From: Stutzerimonas xanthomarina DSM 18231
Lineage (GTDB): Bacteria > Pseudomonadota > Gammaproteobacteria > Pseudomonadales > Pseudomonadaceae
Assembly (NCBI RefSeq): GCF_900129835.1
Contig: NZ_FQXA01000004.1
Coordinates: 310,001 to 374,000 of the forward strand
Direction: 5' to 3'
DNA: 64,000 bases
The notes beneath the pieces are model-generated. The model was not told where the DNA came from and did not search any database. It saw only the letters and a program-made list of their open reading frames with translations. This document shows positions 30,202 through 40,057 of the stretch, piece after piece. Numbering within the stretch: the first letter of the stretch is position 1; each line of letters begins with the position of its first letter. The position numbers and the translations under genes are program-made.

Positions 30202-33039
30202 TCACTGCGGCACCGCCGCCGCTCTGGCCCGGCTGTTTCGGTTAACCAGATAAACCAGCCCGTGATAGTCGATCCCGCCATGTTGTGACAGGCCAATCTC
30301 GCAGGTGCGGCTGGTAGAGATGCCTTCTTCGCAGATCTGTACAGCGTTTTTCAGGCTGCGCAGTGCATGCGCATTGAGCTCTGGGGTGGTGAAGCCCTTG
30401 TCACCAGCAAAACCGCAGCAATGAATGCCTTCTGGTACGACCACTTCCTTGGCGCAGCGGCGGGCGATATCGATCAGGGCCTGAGCTTCGCCGAGGTGCT
30501 GGGTGCTGCAGGTGACATGTACGGCAATTGGCCCGTCCTGCGGCTGGAAATCCAACTTGTCGATCAGGTGCGTACGGATGAAGCGCACTGGATCGAAAAC
30601 CTGCAAACGATTATCCGCCAGGTCCTGAACCAGGCGCAGCGTGCAGGGGCTGGTGTCGCAGTAGATCGGGTCGAGCCCGCCGCGGCTGGCCTTGAGCAAA
30701 GCATCCAGCGTTTGCTGGCGCTTCTGCTCGGCCTGCTCTGCGTAGCCTTTGGAGGCGAAGGGTTGGCCGCAGCAGAGGTCGTTCAGCTCATCGGGAAAGA
30801 TCACCTGGTAGCCGGCTTTCTCAAGCAGCGCGCGGGTGGTGTCCAGCAGCGGCTCCTGCTCCTGGTCGCGTGCCGCCGGGCCCATGGCGCGAGAAACGCA
30901 GGCAGCGAGGTAGATCACCCGCGGGCGTTGGTCCTGGGACGACGGCTTGGGCAGATGGAGCCGCTGCAGCGGCTGCGGTGTGGCGGGTGTCCATTGCGGT
31001 ACGCGGCCTTTGCTGGCTTTGGTGAACGCTGCGGAAGTCTTGCTCAGCAGGCGGGTCCCCATGATCAGGTGTGCGCCGTTGGCGACGTGCAGCATGAATC
31101 GGGTGCCTTGAACCGCTGTGCTGAAGTGTTCGGCTAGCCAGTTGGCGGTACGGGTTTTGTCTGCGTTGCGCCCGCGAAGCTTGCGCACCAGATCGCCGGT
31201 ATTGATGTCTACCGGACAGCGTTGCGCACACAATCCGGTCGCGGCGCAGGTCTCGACGCCGTGATAGTCGTAGAGTCGCTCGAGCTCGCTTGTGTCGATG
31301 CCGGCGCGCTTCTTTGCCTGGATATCGCGCCAAACGACGATGCGCTGACGTGGCGTCAGGGTCAGGCCGTTGGAAGGACAGACCGGTTCACAGAAGCCGC
31401 ATTCGATGCATTTGTCGACGATTTCATCCGCCGCGGGCATCGGTTTGAGGTGTTTGAGGTGGATGTTCGGATCGTCGCTAAGCACCACGTCAGGATTGAG
31501 GATGCCCTGGGGGTCGAGCAGACGCTTGATCTGCCACATCAGCTGGTAGGCTTCATGGCCCCATTCCAACTCGACGAAGGGCGCCATATTGCGCCCGGTT
31601 CCGTGCTCGGCTTTCAGCGCACCGCCGAATTCGACGGCGACCAGTTGGGTGACGTCCTGCATGAAGGCTTCGTAGCGTGCGACTTGCTGTGGATCGTCGA
31701 AACCCTGGGTGAAGACGAAGTGCAGATTGCCTTCGAGCGCGTGGCCAAACAGAATCGCCTCGCTGTAGGCGTGCTTGTCGAACAACTGGACCAGCCGATT
31801 GACTCCTTCGGCGAGGCGTTCGATGGGGAAGGTGACGTCCTCGATGATGACGGTAGTGCCGGTCTGGCGCACCGCGCCGACGGCGGGGAAAGTATCCTTG
31901 CGGATCTTCCAGAGCTGGTTGTAGACCACCGGGTCTTCGCTGAAGTCGACCTGCTTTTCCACCGGGAAATGGGTGATCGAGCTCATGATCTGGTTGATCT
32001 GCTCGTGCAGCAGTGACTGGCTCGCGGCCCGCGATTCGATCAGCAGCGCGCAGGCATCAGCCGACAACGCCTTGACCCATTCCGGCATGCCGGCCTTGTT
32101 TTCCACCGAGCGCAGGCTGCGGCGGTCAAGCAGTTCCACTGCCGAAACGGGCTGTTGCTTGAGTACCGGTACGGCGAGGCAGCAGGTTTCTACGTCGGCA
32201 AAGACGACCAGCGCGCTGGCTTTGTGCGGATGGTCGGGCACGGTGTTGTAGGTGACTGCGCTGATGAAGCCCAGCGTGCCTTCAGAGCCGACCATCAGGT
32301 GGTTGAGGATGTCGAGTGGATCGTCGTAGTCGACCAACGCGTTCAGCGAGAACCCTGTGGTGTTCTTGAGGCGATACTTGTGCCGAATCTTTGCGGCCAA
32401 TTCGGTGTTGGCGCGGGTGGCGCGGCCGAGCTCGGCGAGCTGATCGAGCATTGCCGCGTGGCTTTGGCGAAAGTACTCGACGCTGCTAGCGTTTTCGCTA
32501 TCGACAACGCTACCGTCGGCCAGCACCAGGCGCAGCCCGGCGAGGGTCTTGTAGCTGTTCTGCGCCGTTCCGCAGCACATGCCGCTGGAATTGTTCGCGA
32601 CAATTCCGCCGATTTTTGCTGCGTTGATCGAGGCGGGGTCCGGGCCGATCTTACGCTGGAGCGGCGCCAATACCGCGTTGGCGTTGGCACCGATGACACC
32701 CGGCTGCAGGCGGATCTGCTCGCCGCCGTTGCGTATCTCGCGGCCGTTCCAGTTATCGCCCAGGACGATCAAAACCGAGTCTGAGATCGCCTGGCCGGAA
32801 AGGCTGGTGCCCGCCGCCCGAAAGGTCACCGGCACCCGTTGGCCATGGGCCAGCTTGAGCAGGCCCACCACTTCCTCCTCGGACTCGACCCTTACCACCA
32901 GCTTGGGAATCAGCCGATAGAAGCTGGCGTCCGTGCCGAATGCCAGCGTCGAAATGGGGTCATCGAAGCGCCGCTCGGCAGGAATCAGCTTTTCAACAGC
33001 AGTAAGAAAGTCGGTCGGTAGAGCGGCAGGCGCGTTCAT
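30202..33039 (-). CDS. dld: FAD/FeS D-lactate dehydrogenase
   Basis: 945 residues. The N-terminal FAD-binding domain (PCMH type) has VTFRAAGTSLSGQAISDSVL and NNSSGMCCGTAQNSY, followed by the FAD-linked oxidase C-domain. A ferredoxin-like segment has CIECGFCEPVCPSNGLTLTPRQ and CAATGLCAQRCPVDI. The C-terminal part has CCG-type motifs (DLCCGQPFASKGY, GIHCCGFAGDKGF). This matches the quinone-linked D-lactate dehydrogenase of pseudomonads (about 940 residues). Start 33039 has CCGGAGCCCGAA upstream. It is the third gene of lldP-lldD-dld. Confidence 0.9.
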   Translation of the reverse strand: MNAPAALPTDFLTAVEKLIPAERRFDDPISTLAFGTDASFYRLIPKLVVRVESEEEVVGLLKLAHGQRVPVTFRAAGTSLSGQAISDSVLIVLGDNWNGREIRNGGEQIRLQPGVIGANANAVLAPLQRKIGPDPASINAAKIGGIVANNSSGMCCGTAQNSYKTLAGLRLVLADGSVVDSENASSVEYFRQSHAAMLDQLAELGRATRANTELAAKIRHKYRLKNTTGFSLNALVDYDDPLDILNHLMVGSEGTLGFISAVTYNTVPDHPHKASALVVFADVETCCLAVPVLKQQPVSAVELLDRRSLRSVENKAGMPEWVKALSADACALLIESRAASQSLLHEQINQIMSSITHFPVEKQVDFSEDPVVYNQLWKIRKDTFPAVGAVRQTGTTVIIEDVTFPIERLAEGVNRLVQLFDKHAYSEAILFGHALEGNLHFVFTQGFDDPQQVARYEAFMQDVTQLVAVEFGGALKAEHGTGRNMAPFVELEWGHEAYQLMWQIKRLLDPQGILNPDVVLSDDPNIHLKHLKPMPAADEIVDKCIECGFCEPVCPSNGLTLTPRQRIVVWRDIQAKKRAGIDTSELERLYDYHGVETCAATGLCAQRCPVDINTGDLVRKLRGRNADKTRTANWLAEHFSTAVQGTRFMLHVANGAHLIMGTRLLSKTSAAFTKASKGRVPQWTPATPQPLQRLHLPKPSSQDQRPRVIYLAACVSRAMGPAARDQEQEPLLDTTRALLEKAGYQVIFPDELNDLCCGQPFASKGYAEQAEQKRQQTLDALLKASRGGLDPIYCDTSPCTLRLVQDLADNRLQVFDPVRFIRTHLIDKLDFQPQDGPIAVHVTCSTQHLGEAQALIDIARRCAKEVVVPEGIHCCGFAGDKGFTTPELNAHALRSLKNAVQICEEGISTSRTCEIGLSQHGGIDYHGLVYLVNRNSRARAAAVPQ

Positions 33040-33106
33040 TTCGGGCTCCGGTAGAACAGCGGCCGCGTCGGCGTGCCGCACGGCCTTCGATGGAATCGAT
33101 CAGAGG

Positions 33107-34276
33107 TCAGCTGACGTGGTGGCTGGTCTGATAGTGGTCGACCTCGCGCACCAGCGAATCGGCGCTGATTTCGCTGATGGTCTTGGTGCCGGTCAGGACC
33201 ATCGCAACACGCATCTCTTTCTCGATCAGGTCGAGCAGGTTGGTAACGCCCGCTTCGCCATCGACCGCCAGGGCGTAGGCGAAGGCGCGGCCGAGCAACA
33301 CGGTATCTGCGCCGAGGGCGATCATGCGGACCACGTCCAGGCCGTTGCGGATGCCCGAGTCGGCCAGGATTTTCAGGTCACCCTTGACCGCGTCGGCAAT
33401 TGCCGGCATCGCGCGGGCACTGGACAGTACGCCGTCGAGCTGACGTCCGCCGTGGTTGGAGACGATGATGCCGTCGGCGCCGAAAGTAACGGCGTCACGG
33501 GCGTCGTCGGCATCCAGGATGCCCTTGATCACCATCGGGCCGTCCCAGAATTCGCGGATCCACTCCAGGTCCTTCCAGGAAATCGATGGATCGAAGTTGG
33601 CCGCGAGCCAGCCGATGTAGTCTTCCAGTCCGGTGGTGTGTCCACGGTAGGTGGTGATGTTACCGAGGTCGTGCGGCTTGCCGTGCAGCCCAACATCCCA
33701 GGCCCAGAAGGGATGCGTCATGGCTTGCAGAATGCGCCGCATGCTGGCGTTGGGGCCACTCATGCCCGAATGCGCGTCGCGGTAGCGGGCGCCGGGTGTC
33801 GGCATATCGACGGTGAAGACCAGGGTCGTAACGCCCGCGGCCTTGGCGCGCTCCAGTGCGTTTTTCATGAAGCCGCGGTCTTTCAGCACGTAAAGCTGGA
33901 ACCACATCGGCCGCTTGATCGCCGGTGCGACTTCCTCGATCGGGCAGACCGACACGGTGGACAGGGTGAAGGGAATCCCTTTCTTGTCTGCGGCGCGAGC
34001 GGCCTGCACTTCTCCGCGGCGGGCGAGCATGCCGGTCAGACCGACCGGGGCGAGGGCCACTGGCATCGACAAGGTTTCGCCGAACAGCTGGGTTTCCAGG
34101 CTGAGTTCCGACATGTTGCGCAGCACGCGCTGGCGCAGCGCAATGCCGGCCAGATCCTCAACGTTGCGACGCAATGTGTGCTCGGCGTACGCGCCGCCAT
34201 CGACGTAGTGAAACAGGAACGGCGGCAGTTTGCGTTTTGCGGCAGCGCGGTAATCCGTGGAAGCAGAAATGATCAT
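33107..34276 (-). CDS. lldD: LldD, FMN-dependent L-lactate dehydrogenase
   Basis: 389 residues of the alpha-hydroxyacid oxidase family. [17 protein letters not shown] opens the FMN barrel; [30 protein letters not shown] and [18 protein letters not shown] surround the flavin. The catalytic histidine lies in [13 protein letters not shown]. It oxidises L-lactate to pyruvate and feeds electrons to quinone at the membrane. It lies between lldP and dld and is probably co-transcribed with both. Confidence 0.94.
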   Translation of the reverse strand: MIISASTDYRAAAKRKLPPFLFHYVDGGAYAEHTLRRNVEDLAGIALRQRVLRNMSELSLETQLFGETLSMPVALAPVGLTGMLARRGEVQAARAADKKGIPFTLSTVSVCPIEEVAPAIKRPMWFQLYVLKDRGFMKNALERAKAAGVTTLVFTVDMPTPGARYRDAHSGMSGPNASMRRILQAMTHPFWAWDVGLHGKPHDLGNITTYRGHTTGLEDYIGWLAANFDPSISWKDLEWIREFWDGPMVIKGILDADDARDAVTFGADGIIVSNHGGRQLDGVLSSARAMPAIADAVKGDLKILADSGIRNGLDVVRMIALGADTVLLGRAFAYALAVDGEAGVTNLLDLIEKEMRVAMVLTGTKTISEISADSLVREVDHYQTSHHVS

Positions 34277-34405
34277 CGTATGTTCTCACCGACTGAAACG
34301 AGGTAAGTCTTGGAGTGCCCGTCATTGACGAAGGCTGTGTTCCGATCTGAGGCTGCCCTGATTAGCCGTTCGGGTGAATGGCGTGGTCAGGGCATCATTA
34401 CAAAC

Positions 34406-34439
34406 GCCATTGCCCCGGGGTGTTCCCCGGGGCAATGGC
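34406..34439 (-). repeat. Perfect 15-bp hairpin between lldP and lldD
   Basis: GCCATTGCCCCGGGG and its exact complement flank the loop TGTT. No T run follows on either strand, so it is more likely an mRNA-stabilising or differential-expression element inside the lldPD transcript than a full terminator. Confidence 0.75.
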
Positions 34440-34450
34440 TACATGTTGCA

Positions 34451-36145
34451 TCAAACGCCGACCAGCGGGTCCGTCACGCCCATAACGTAGATCGCGATCA
34501 TGCCGATCGCACCGGTGAAGAGCACGTAATACAGCGTAGGCCAAACGGTCTTGCGCAGGGTGATCCCCTCGCGGCCCAGTAGCCCGACGGTGGCCGAGGC
34601 AGCAACCACGTTGTGGATCGCCACCATGTTGCCGGCGGCGGCACCCACTGCCTGGGTCGCCACAATCATCGCACCGGAAACGCCCAGCGACTGCGCAACG
34701 CCGAACTGGAACTGGCTGAACATCATGTTGCTGACAGTGTTAGATCCGGCGATGAACGCACCCAGTGCGCCAACCGAAGGCGCCAGCAGCGGATAGATCC
34801 CGCCTACGCTGTCTGCGACGAAGCGAGCCATGGCGATCGGCATACTCGGCAGATCGCCGGCGTTGACACCGGAGTTGATCAGGATGCGTACCATCGGCAC
34901 GGTGAACAGCAGGACGAAGCCGGCGCTGAGCAGAACGCTGCTCGATTCCTTCACGGCGGCCTTGAGCTCCGCGGCGCGCATACCGTGAATGACGAAGGTA
35001 ATCAGCACTACGGCAACCAGAATCCCGCCAGGTAGATACAGCGGTTCGATGCTGGCGCTGATACCGGTCTCGCCGAGAATGTTGGCGAAAGCGATCGACA
35101 CGGACTTTAACGCGGCAGTGACCTGTGGGAAGACCCGGCTGATCACCAGAATCGCACCGACCAGTACGTAGGGCAGCCAGGCGCGGAAGGCACTCATCGG
35201 GCGCGCCGCCAGGTCGTCGAGCTTCATCTCGATGGTGCCGATCCACTCGGCTGGCCAGTCTTTAGCAGGGGCGAAATCCCAGCTGGTTTTCGGCACCAGG
35301 AAATTGAAGCGAGCGGCGGTGGTGACGATAGCCAGGCCGACCAGACCGCCCAGCAGCGACGGGAACTCGGGGCCAAGGAATACGCCGGTGGCAACATAGG
35401 GCAGGGTGAAGGCCAGGCCGGCGAAGAGTGCGAAAGGCAACACCTCGAATCCAGCTTTCCAGCTCTTCTCCTTGCCGAAGAAGCGCGTCAGCATCATGGC
35501 CATGATCAGTGGCATGACGGTGCCGACGATGGCATGGGTGATGGCGACGCTGCTGGTTATCTGTTGCAGGAAGATCGGCCAGCTGGAGCCTTGCGCGACC
35601 AGTTGCGCACCAAGTGTGGCGGTATCCAGTCCGCTATTAACACCGACGATGATTGGGGTGCCGACCGCGCCGAAGGAAACCGGCGTGCTCTGTACGAGCA
35701 TGCCCATCAGAACTGCGGCCATGGCCGGGAACCCGACGGCAACCAGCAACGGTGCTGCAATTGCTGCAGGGGTGCCAAATCCGGAGGCGCCCTCGATAAA
35801 GCAGCCAAACAGCCAGGCTATGATGATCGCCTGAATCCGGCGGTCTGGGCTGATGGTAGTGAAGCCGGCGCGAATGGCGGTGATGCCGCCAGAATGCTTG
35901 AGTGTGTTCAGCAGCAGGATCGCGCCGAAGATGATCCACAGCAGTCCCAACGTGATGACCAGGCCTTGCAGGGTCGAGGCGATGATCCGGGTAAAGCTCA
36001 TGTCCCAGATGAACAAGCCAATGGCGGCGGTGAACAGAAACACGACCGGCATGGCGCGGCTGGCGGGCCAGCGCAGACCAATCAGCAGAACGGCAGCCAA
36101 CAGGATCGGGGCAAAGGCAAACAGGGCGAGCAGTCCTATAGACAT
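34451..36145 (-). CDS. lldP: LldP, L-lactate permease
   Basis: 564 residues with about 12-14 membrane helices. The family signatures [21 protein letters not shown] and [20 protein letters not shown] are present. It imports L-lactate, D-lactate or glycolate with protons. GGGAGCCTGAC precedes the ATG. It is the first gene of the lactate operon, divergent from lldR with an operator-like dyad between them. Confidence 0.94.
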   Translation of the reverse strand: MSIGLLALFAFAPILLAAVLLIGLRWPASRAMPVVFLFTAAIGLFIWDMSFTRIIASTLQGLVITLGLLWIIFGAILLLNTLKHSGGITAIRAGFTTISPDRRIQAIIIAWLFGCFIEGASGFGTPAAIAAPLLVAVGFPAMAAVLMGMLVQSTPVSFGAVGTPIIVGVNSGLDTATLGAQLVAQGSSWPIFLQQITSSVAITHAIVGTVMPLIMAMMLTRFFGKEKSWKAGFEVLPFALFAGLAFTLPYVATGVFLGPEFPSLLGGLVGLAIVTTAARFNFLVPKTSWDFAPAKDWPAEWIGTIEMKLDDLAARPMSAFRAWLPYVLVGAILVISRVFPQVTAALKSVSIAFANILGETGISASIEPLYLPGGILVAVVLITFVIHGMRAAELKAAVKESSSVLLSAGFVLLFTVPMVRILINSGVNAGDLPSMPIAMARFVADSVGGIYPLLAPSVGALGAFIAGSNTVSNMMFSQFQFGVAQSLGVSGAMIVATQAVGAAAGNMVAIHNVVAASATVGLLGREGITLRKTVWPTLYYVLFTGAIGMIAIYVMGVTDPLVGV

Positions 36146-36255
36146 GTCAGGCTCCCATGGTCGAATTGAGCGAGTGGGGGCCCGAACGGACCGGTGATGA
36201 GCAGATAAACGGAGACCGCATTACGTAGTCCTCTTCTTGTTGGATACCTCTATCT

Positions 36256-36278
36256 GTAAAGTGGTATTACCAATTTAC
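36256..36278. promoter_or_regulatory. LldR operator
   Basis: The core TGGTATTACCA (36262-36272) is a perfect dyad and is extended by GTAAA and TTTAC to a 23-base palindrome with one mismatch. TGGTNNNACCA is the usual operator of FadR-group GntR proteins such as LldR. It lies 111 bases before lldP and 149 before lldR. Confidence 0.8.
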
Positions 36279-36426
36279 AGCGAAGTCTGGCCAGCGTAAA
36301 AGTTCTCTTGCTACTGCGTCAATTAGCAAGCTATAGACTTTGGTCGCAACGGCGGCTGTTGCGATGCAGCGAGCGGCTGGCTACGCTGACTTTCCATAAC
36401 AGTGGTCAAACCAATCGAGAGGCATC

Positions 36427-37206
36427 ATGGAAGTGGGAGTGGTGCGCCAGCGGAGGCTGGCGGATAACATCGTCGAGCAACTCGAAACGATGATTCTTGA
36501 AGGAACACTCAAGGCGGGTGAGCGACTGCCTGCCGAGCGTGTGCTGGCAGAACAGTTCGGTGTATCGCGTCCGTCTCTGCGCGAAGCGATCCAGAAACTG
36601 GCAGCCAAGGGCTTGCTGGTCAGTCGTCATGGTGGCGGCAATTTCATCGCCGAGTCCCTGGGGTCGACCTTCAGTGATCCACTGCTGCATCTGCTTGAGA
36701 ACAACACTGATGCGCAGCGCGACTTGCTGGAGTTTCGCCATACGCTAGAGGGCAGCTGCGCCTATTACGCCGCGTTGCGAGCGACTGAGGTTGACCAGCA
36801 GCGCCTGGGTGAGGCCTTTGCAGCGCTGCAGGATTGCTACGCGCGCGAAGGGGCGGTCACTCGCGCCGAGGAAGGTGCTGCTGATGCGCGCTTTCACCTG
36901 GCGATTGCCGAGGCCAGTCACAACGCTGTGCTGCTGCACACTATTCGCGGTCTGTTCGATCTGCTCAAGCGCAACGTGGTGACCAATATTGGCGGTATGT
37001 ACGCACTGCGCAGTGAGACCCGCGACATGCTGATGAGCCAGCATCAGGAACTCTATGATGCGATTATTGCGCGGCGGGCGAACGACGCGCGCGACGTCAT
37101 TCACCAGCACATCAGCTATGTCCAAGAAGTCTTGGCGGAAGGGCAGCAAGAAGCGCAGCGGTTGGCGCGTGCGCAAAGGCGTCAAGGACGTCTGGAAAAG
37201 CACTAG
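36427..37206 (+). CDS. lldR: LldR, GntR/FadR-family repressor of lactate genes
   Basis: 259 residues. An N-terminal GntR winged helix (LADNIVEQLETMILEGTLKAG, LAEQFGVSRPSLREAIQKL) is followed by a FCD sensor domain (about 95-240) with the metal-ligand residues expected of this group (DARFHLAIAEASHN, QHQELYDAIIARRANDARDVIHQHI). In P. stutzeri LldR represses lldPDE and is released by L- or D-lactate. The gene is divergent from lldP. Confidence 0.92.
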   Translation: MEVGVVRQRRLADNIVEQLETMILEGTLKAGERLPAERVLAEQFGVSRPSLREAIQKLAAKGLLVSRHGGGNFIAESLGSTFSDPLLHLLENNTDAQRDLLEFRHTLEGSCAYYAALRATEVDQQRLGEAFAALQDCYAREGAVTRAEEGAADARFHLAIAEASHNAVLLHTIRGLFDLLKRNVVTNIGGMYALRSETRDMLMSQHQELYDAIIARRANDARDVIHQHISYVQEVLAEGQQEAQRLARAQRRQGRLEKH

Positions 37207-37278
37207 CAGGGCGGCAACGGCGGCGCGGGGTGGAGCGAGAGGGTCGAGCGGCTGGGCTCCGCTCGACACGATCTGGGG

Positions 37279-37761
37279 TCAGTCTTCCTTGCCCTTGGTA
37301 CGCATGGCGCGCTGGATCTCACGGTCGGAGTCGCGTTCTTTCTCGGTATGGCGCTTGTCGAACTCTTTCTTGCCCTTGCCCAGCGCGATATCGCATTTGA
37401 TCAAATGCTTCTTCCAGTAGATCGACAGGGCGACGCAGGCATAACCCTTCTGCTGCACGGCGCCGAACAGTTTGCCCAGCTCGCGCTTGTTGAGCAGCAG
37501 CTTACGGGTGCGCGTCGGATCGGCAATGACATGGGTGCTGGCCGTGGTCAGGGGCGTAATGTGGCAGCCCATCAACCAGGCTTCGCCGTCCTTGAGCAGG
37601 ACGTAGCTGTCTACCAGCTGGGCTTTGCCCGCTCGAAGGCTTTTTACTTCCCAGCCGGCCAGGACGAGGCCCGCCTCGAATTTCTGTTCGATGAAGTAGT
37701 CGTGTAGCGCTTTTTTGTTTAGCGCGATGGTCCCGGGGGACTGTTTCTTCTGTTTGGCCAT
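37279..37761 (-). CDS. smpB: SmpB, tmRNA-binding protein
   Basis: 160 residues with the oligonucleotide-binding barrel of SmpB ([47 protein letters not shown]) and the basic C-terminal tail ([29 protein letters not shown]) that enters the ribosome. It works with the tmRNA at 29192-29570. There is no good ribosome site; TATAAT lies only ten bases before the ATG (37771-37776), so the message might be nearly leaderless. Confidence 0.95.
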   Translation of the reverse strand: MAKQKKQSPGTIALNKKALHDYFIEQKFEAGLVLAGWEVKSLRAGKAQLVDSYVLLKDGEAWLMGCHITPLTTASTHVIADPTRTRKLLLNKRELGKLFGAVQQKGYACVALSIYWKKHLIKCDIALGKGKKEFDKRHTEKERDSDREIQRAMRTKGKED

Positions 37762-37988
37762 AGGCTGCGCATTATAGGGAGTCCCGTTGCGGCTGGCGAT
37801 AACCTGCGTGGTGCGACGGTGCGAAACTTGAGAGGGGTGCGGTTATCCCCGACAATGGGCAACTTTACGTTTGCATGCTCAAGTGCCTGCTTTGCCGCAG
37901 GTCTGAGCTTTTACGCTTGCTCTCGGTGAGCGGCTGTCGGCTCCGGCTCCAGCTGCTGATTGTCGACTGACGAAGTAGAAGGGACTGA

Positions 37989-38423
37989 ATGACGACGCAT
38001 ATTCAACGTTCGGCGCTGCTGCCCTATCCGGCCCATGCGCTGTTCGACATGGTGAATGATGTAGCCAGCTACCCACAGTTTTTGCCCTGGTGTTCGGCAA
38101 CCGAGGTGCTGTCCAGCAGTGAAACTCAGATGCATGCCAGCATGACGGTGGCAAAGGCTGGCATGAGCCAGCGCTTTCTTACGCGTAACGAGCTGCAGGC
38201 CGGCAAGCGGATCGAGATGTCGCTGGAGGAGGGGCCTTTCAGCCACCTGCACGGCATCTGGGAGTTCAAGGCCCTGGGCGAAAAGGCCTGCAAGATCAGC
38301 CTCGATCTGACCTTCGATTATGCCGGGCCGTTAGTTCGTGCCACCTTGGGGCCGCTATTCAATCAGGCCGCTAATACGCTGGTCGACGCATTCTGTGACA
38401 GGGCGAAGCAGCTGTATGGATAG
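37989..38423 (+). CDS. ratA: RatA family protein (START/Coq10-like)
   Basis: 144 residues of the polyketide cyclase/START fold: IQRSALLPYPAHALFDMVNDVASYPQFLPWC is the family's start and IWEFKALGEKACKISLDLTFDY lies in the core. E. coli RatA was described as inhibiting 70S ribosome association; Coq10 relatives bind ubiquinone. AAGGGACTGA precedes the ATG. It overlaps rnfH and is divergent from smpB, the conserved arrangement in gammaproteobacteria. Confidence 0.9.
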   Translation: MTTHIQRSALLPYPAHALFDMVNDVASYPQFLPWCSATEVLSSSETQMHASMTVAKAGMSQRFLTRNELQAGKRIEMSLEEGPFSHLHGIWEFKALGEKACKISLDLTFDYAGPLVRATLGPLFNQAANTLVDAFCDRAKQLYG

Positions 38424-38745
38424 GCCAATGATCGCGGTTGAGGTCGTCTATGCGTTGGCGGACAAGCAGAAATTGCTGCGGTTAGCCGTGCCTCAGGGCA
38501 CCAGCGCCCGTGAGGCAGCGCTGCGTTCGGAAATGGACAGCTATTTTCCTGGGCTGGATGTTGCTACGTCACCGCTGGGTATCTTCGGCAAGGCGGTACC
38601 CAGGCCAGAAGAACGCACGCTGGTCGAGGGTGAGCGAGTAGAGATCTATCGACCTCTGATTGCCGATCCGAAAGAGGTTCGCAAGCAGCGCGCGGCAAAG
38701 GCTGCGCTGAACAAGGCTGGCGAAGCGGGTAAGTCAGTCACCTAG
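38416..38745 (+). CDS. rnfH: RnfH family ubiquitin-like protein
   Basis: About 109 residues with a beta-grasp (ubiquitin-like) fold: VEVVYALADKQKLLRLAVP, LGIFGKAVPRPEERTLVEGERVEIYRPLIADPKEVRKQRA. Its role is unknown; the name comes from Rnf loci and the second name RatB from its tie to ratA. The start is ATG 38416 (overlapping ratA by eight bases) or ATG 38428. A terminator follows. Confidence 0.88.
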   Translation: MDRPMIAVEVVYALADKQKLLRLAVPQGTSAREAALRSEMDSYFPGLDVATSPLGIFGKAVPRPEERTLVEGERVEIYRPLIADPKEVRKQRAAKAALNKAGEAGKSVT

Positions 38746-38761
38746 GTCGTGACGTGCTACG

Positions 38762-38788
38762 AAAAAGCCCGGCATGCCGGGCTTTTTT
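38762..38788. terminator. Bidirectional Rho-independent terminator
   Basis: AAAAAGCCCGGCATGCCGGG leads into CTTTTTT, a GC-rich stem with A and T runs on either side, between convergent rnfH and bamE. Confidence 0.9.
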
Positions 38789-38803
38789 GTGTTCGTTTGA
38801 TGT

Positions 38804-39310
38804 CTAGTCTGTTTCCAAACGGCCTGGAGTTGGCACCGGAACCGGCTCGGCCGCGTCTACGTCGCCCTGAATCTGTTCGAGCAGAGAGCCGCGCTCGGTG
38901 GCCTCTGGCTCGGTACTGACGGGCTCCTCGGTGCTTGCCGGTAGATCGGTTCCCAGAATGGCTTCGTCACGGCTCACGCCGGGCTTGAAGTCACCCGCGA
39001 GACCGGCGAGCTGGTCGTCAGCGTTGAATACAAGGCTGACCCGTTCCTGCTGGCGTTGGCTACCGCCTGGCTGGATGCTGTACAGATAATCCCAGCGGTC
39101 GGCGTGGAACGTATCGGTGATCAGCGGGTTGCCCATGATAAACCGCACTTGAGATCGGGTCATTCCTGGGCGCAACTGGTCTATCATGTCTTGCGTAACG
39201 ACATTGCCCTGTTGAATGTCGACCTTGTAAACCCCGGGGAATGAACAACCGGCGAGTGCGAACAGGCCCACTAGCGTGAGGCTGGACAGCATGAGCTTGG
39301 TGTTTTGCAT
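38804..39310 (-). CDS. bamE: BamE (SmpA/OmlA), outer membrane assembly lipoprotein
   Basis: 168 residues. A lipoprotein signal ends in lipobox LAGC. The SmpA/OmlA domain follows ([51 protein letters not shown]). The tail is acidic and longer than in E. coli BamE, which is common in pseudomonads. It is part of the BAM complex. Start 39310 fits the signal peptide. It is divergent from fur, with under 100 bases between. Confidence 0.92.
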   Translation of the reverse strand: MQNTKLMLSSLTLVGLFALAGCSFPGVYKVDIQQGNVVTQDMIDQLRPGMTRSQVRFIMGNPLITDTFHADRWDYLYSIQPGGSQRQQERVSLVFNADDQLAGLAGDFKPGVSRDEAILGTDLPASTEEPVSTEPEATERGSLLEQIQGDVDAAEPVPVPTPGRLETD

Positions 39311-39403
39311 CGGTAGGTGACTTCCACTATCTTGGCTGGGCAAAGCCCGGATCATACCCGTATTGAAGGAGGCTGCGAAACAGCAGCAGCGAGAAAGCCG
39401 ACC

Positions 39404-39811
39404 ATGGTTGAAAATAGCGAACTACGCAAAGCTGGCCTCAAAGTAACCCTGCCACGGGTCAAGATCCTGCAGATGCTGGATACCACTGATCGGCGTCATA
39501 TGAGTGCTGAGGACGTTTATAAGGCGTTGATGGAGGCCGGCGAGGACGTCGGTCTGGCAACTGTTTACCGCGTGTTGACCCAGTTCGAGGCGGCCGGTCT
39601 TGTAGTTCGGCATAACTTCGACGGTGGTCATGCCGTGTTTGAGCTGGCTGACGGTGGCCACCATGACCATATGGTGTGTGTCGACAGCGGCGACGTCATC
39701 GAGTTTTTCGATCCGGAGATCGAGAAGCTGCAGAAGGAAATCGTCAAGCGTCACGGCTATGACTTGGTGGACCACAATCTGGTGTTGTACGTCCGCAAGA
39801 AGGCCGACTGA
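39404..39811 (+). CDS. fur: Fur, ferric uptake regulator
   Basis: 135 residues. The winged helix ([32 protein letters not shown]) and the metal sites ([23 protein letters not shown]) are those of Pseudomonas Fur. Like other Pseudomonas Fur proteins it has only one cysteine (MVCVD). It represses iron uptake genes, probably including the ftr operon at 12398-15529. A terminator follows at 39859. Confidence 0.95.
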   Translation: MVENSELRKAGLKVTLPRVKILQMLDTTDRRHMSAEDVYKALMEAGEDVGLATVYRVLTQFEAAGLVVRHNFDGGHAVFELADGGHHDHMVCVDSGDVIEFFDPEIEKLQKEIVKRHGYDLVDHNLVLYVRKKAD

Positions 39812-39858
39812 TCGGCAAGTCTGTAACACGAAAGGCGATTCGGATCGTCTTGCCTAAG

Positions 39859-39890
39859 AAGAACCCCGCTAATCGACGGGGTTCTTTTTT
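39859..39890 (+). terminator. Rho-independent terminator of fur
   Basis: AGAACCCCG and CGGGGTTCT form the stem around TAATCGA-like loop bases, followed by TTTTTT. Confidence 0.88.
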
Positions 39891-40017
39891 GGGCGAGAGT
39901 TATCCAGCAAGCTTGCCGATATTCCGTCGCGCTAGTGGATTCCCGAAAAATGTCGACAGCCAGCGGCAGGCGCCGGTAGAGCGCGCTCTGCTTTGGTCGT
40001 CGCTACGGTTAGGCTTG

Positions 40018-40050
40018 CTCAGGCTCAGGCTCAGGCTCGGCTCGGCTCAG
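40018..40050. repeat. Hexanucleotide tandem repeat near recN 3' end
   Basis: About four copies of CTCAGG followed by two of CTCGG and a final CTCAG lie seven bases past the recN stop. Short perfect tandem units like these change copy number by slippage. Confidence 0.75.
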
Positions 40051-40057
40051 TCCAAGG

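Noticed and set aside
32933..34306. Plus-strand 457-codon frame opposite lldD and the dld start
   Set aside because: It lies antisense to two clear enzyme genes and shows no motif or ribosome site.
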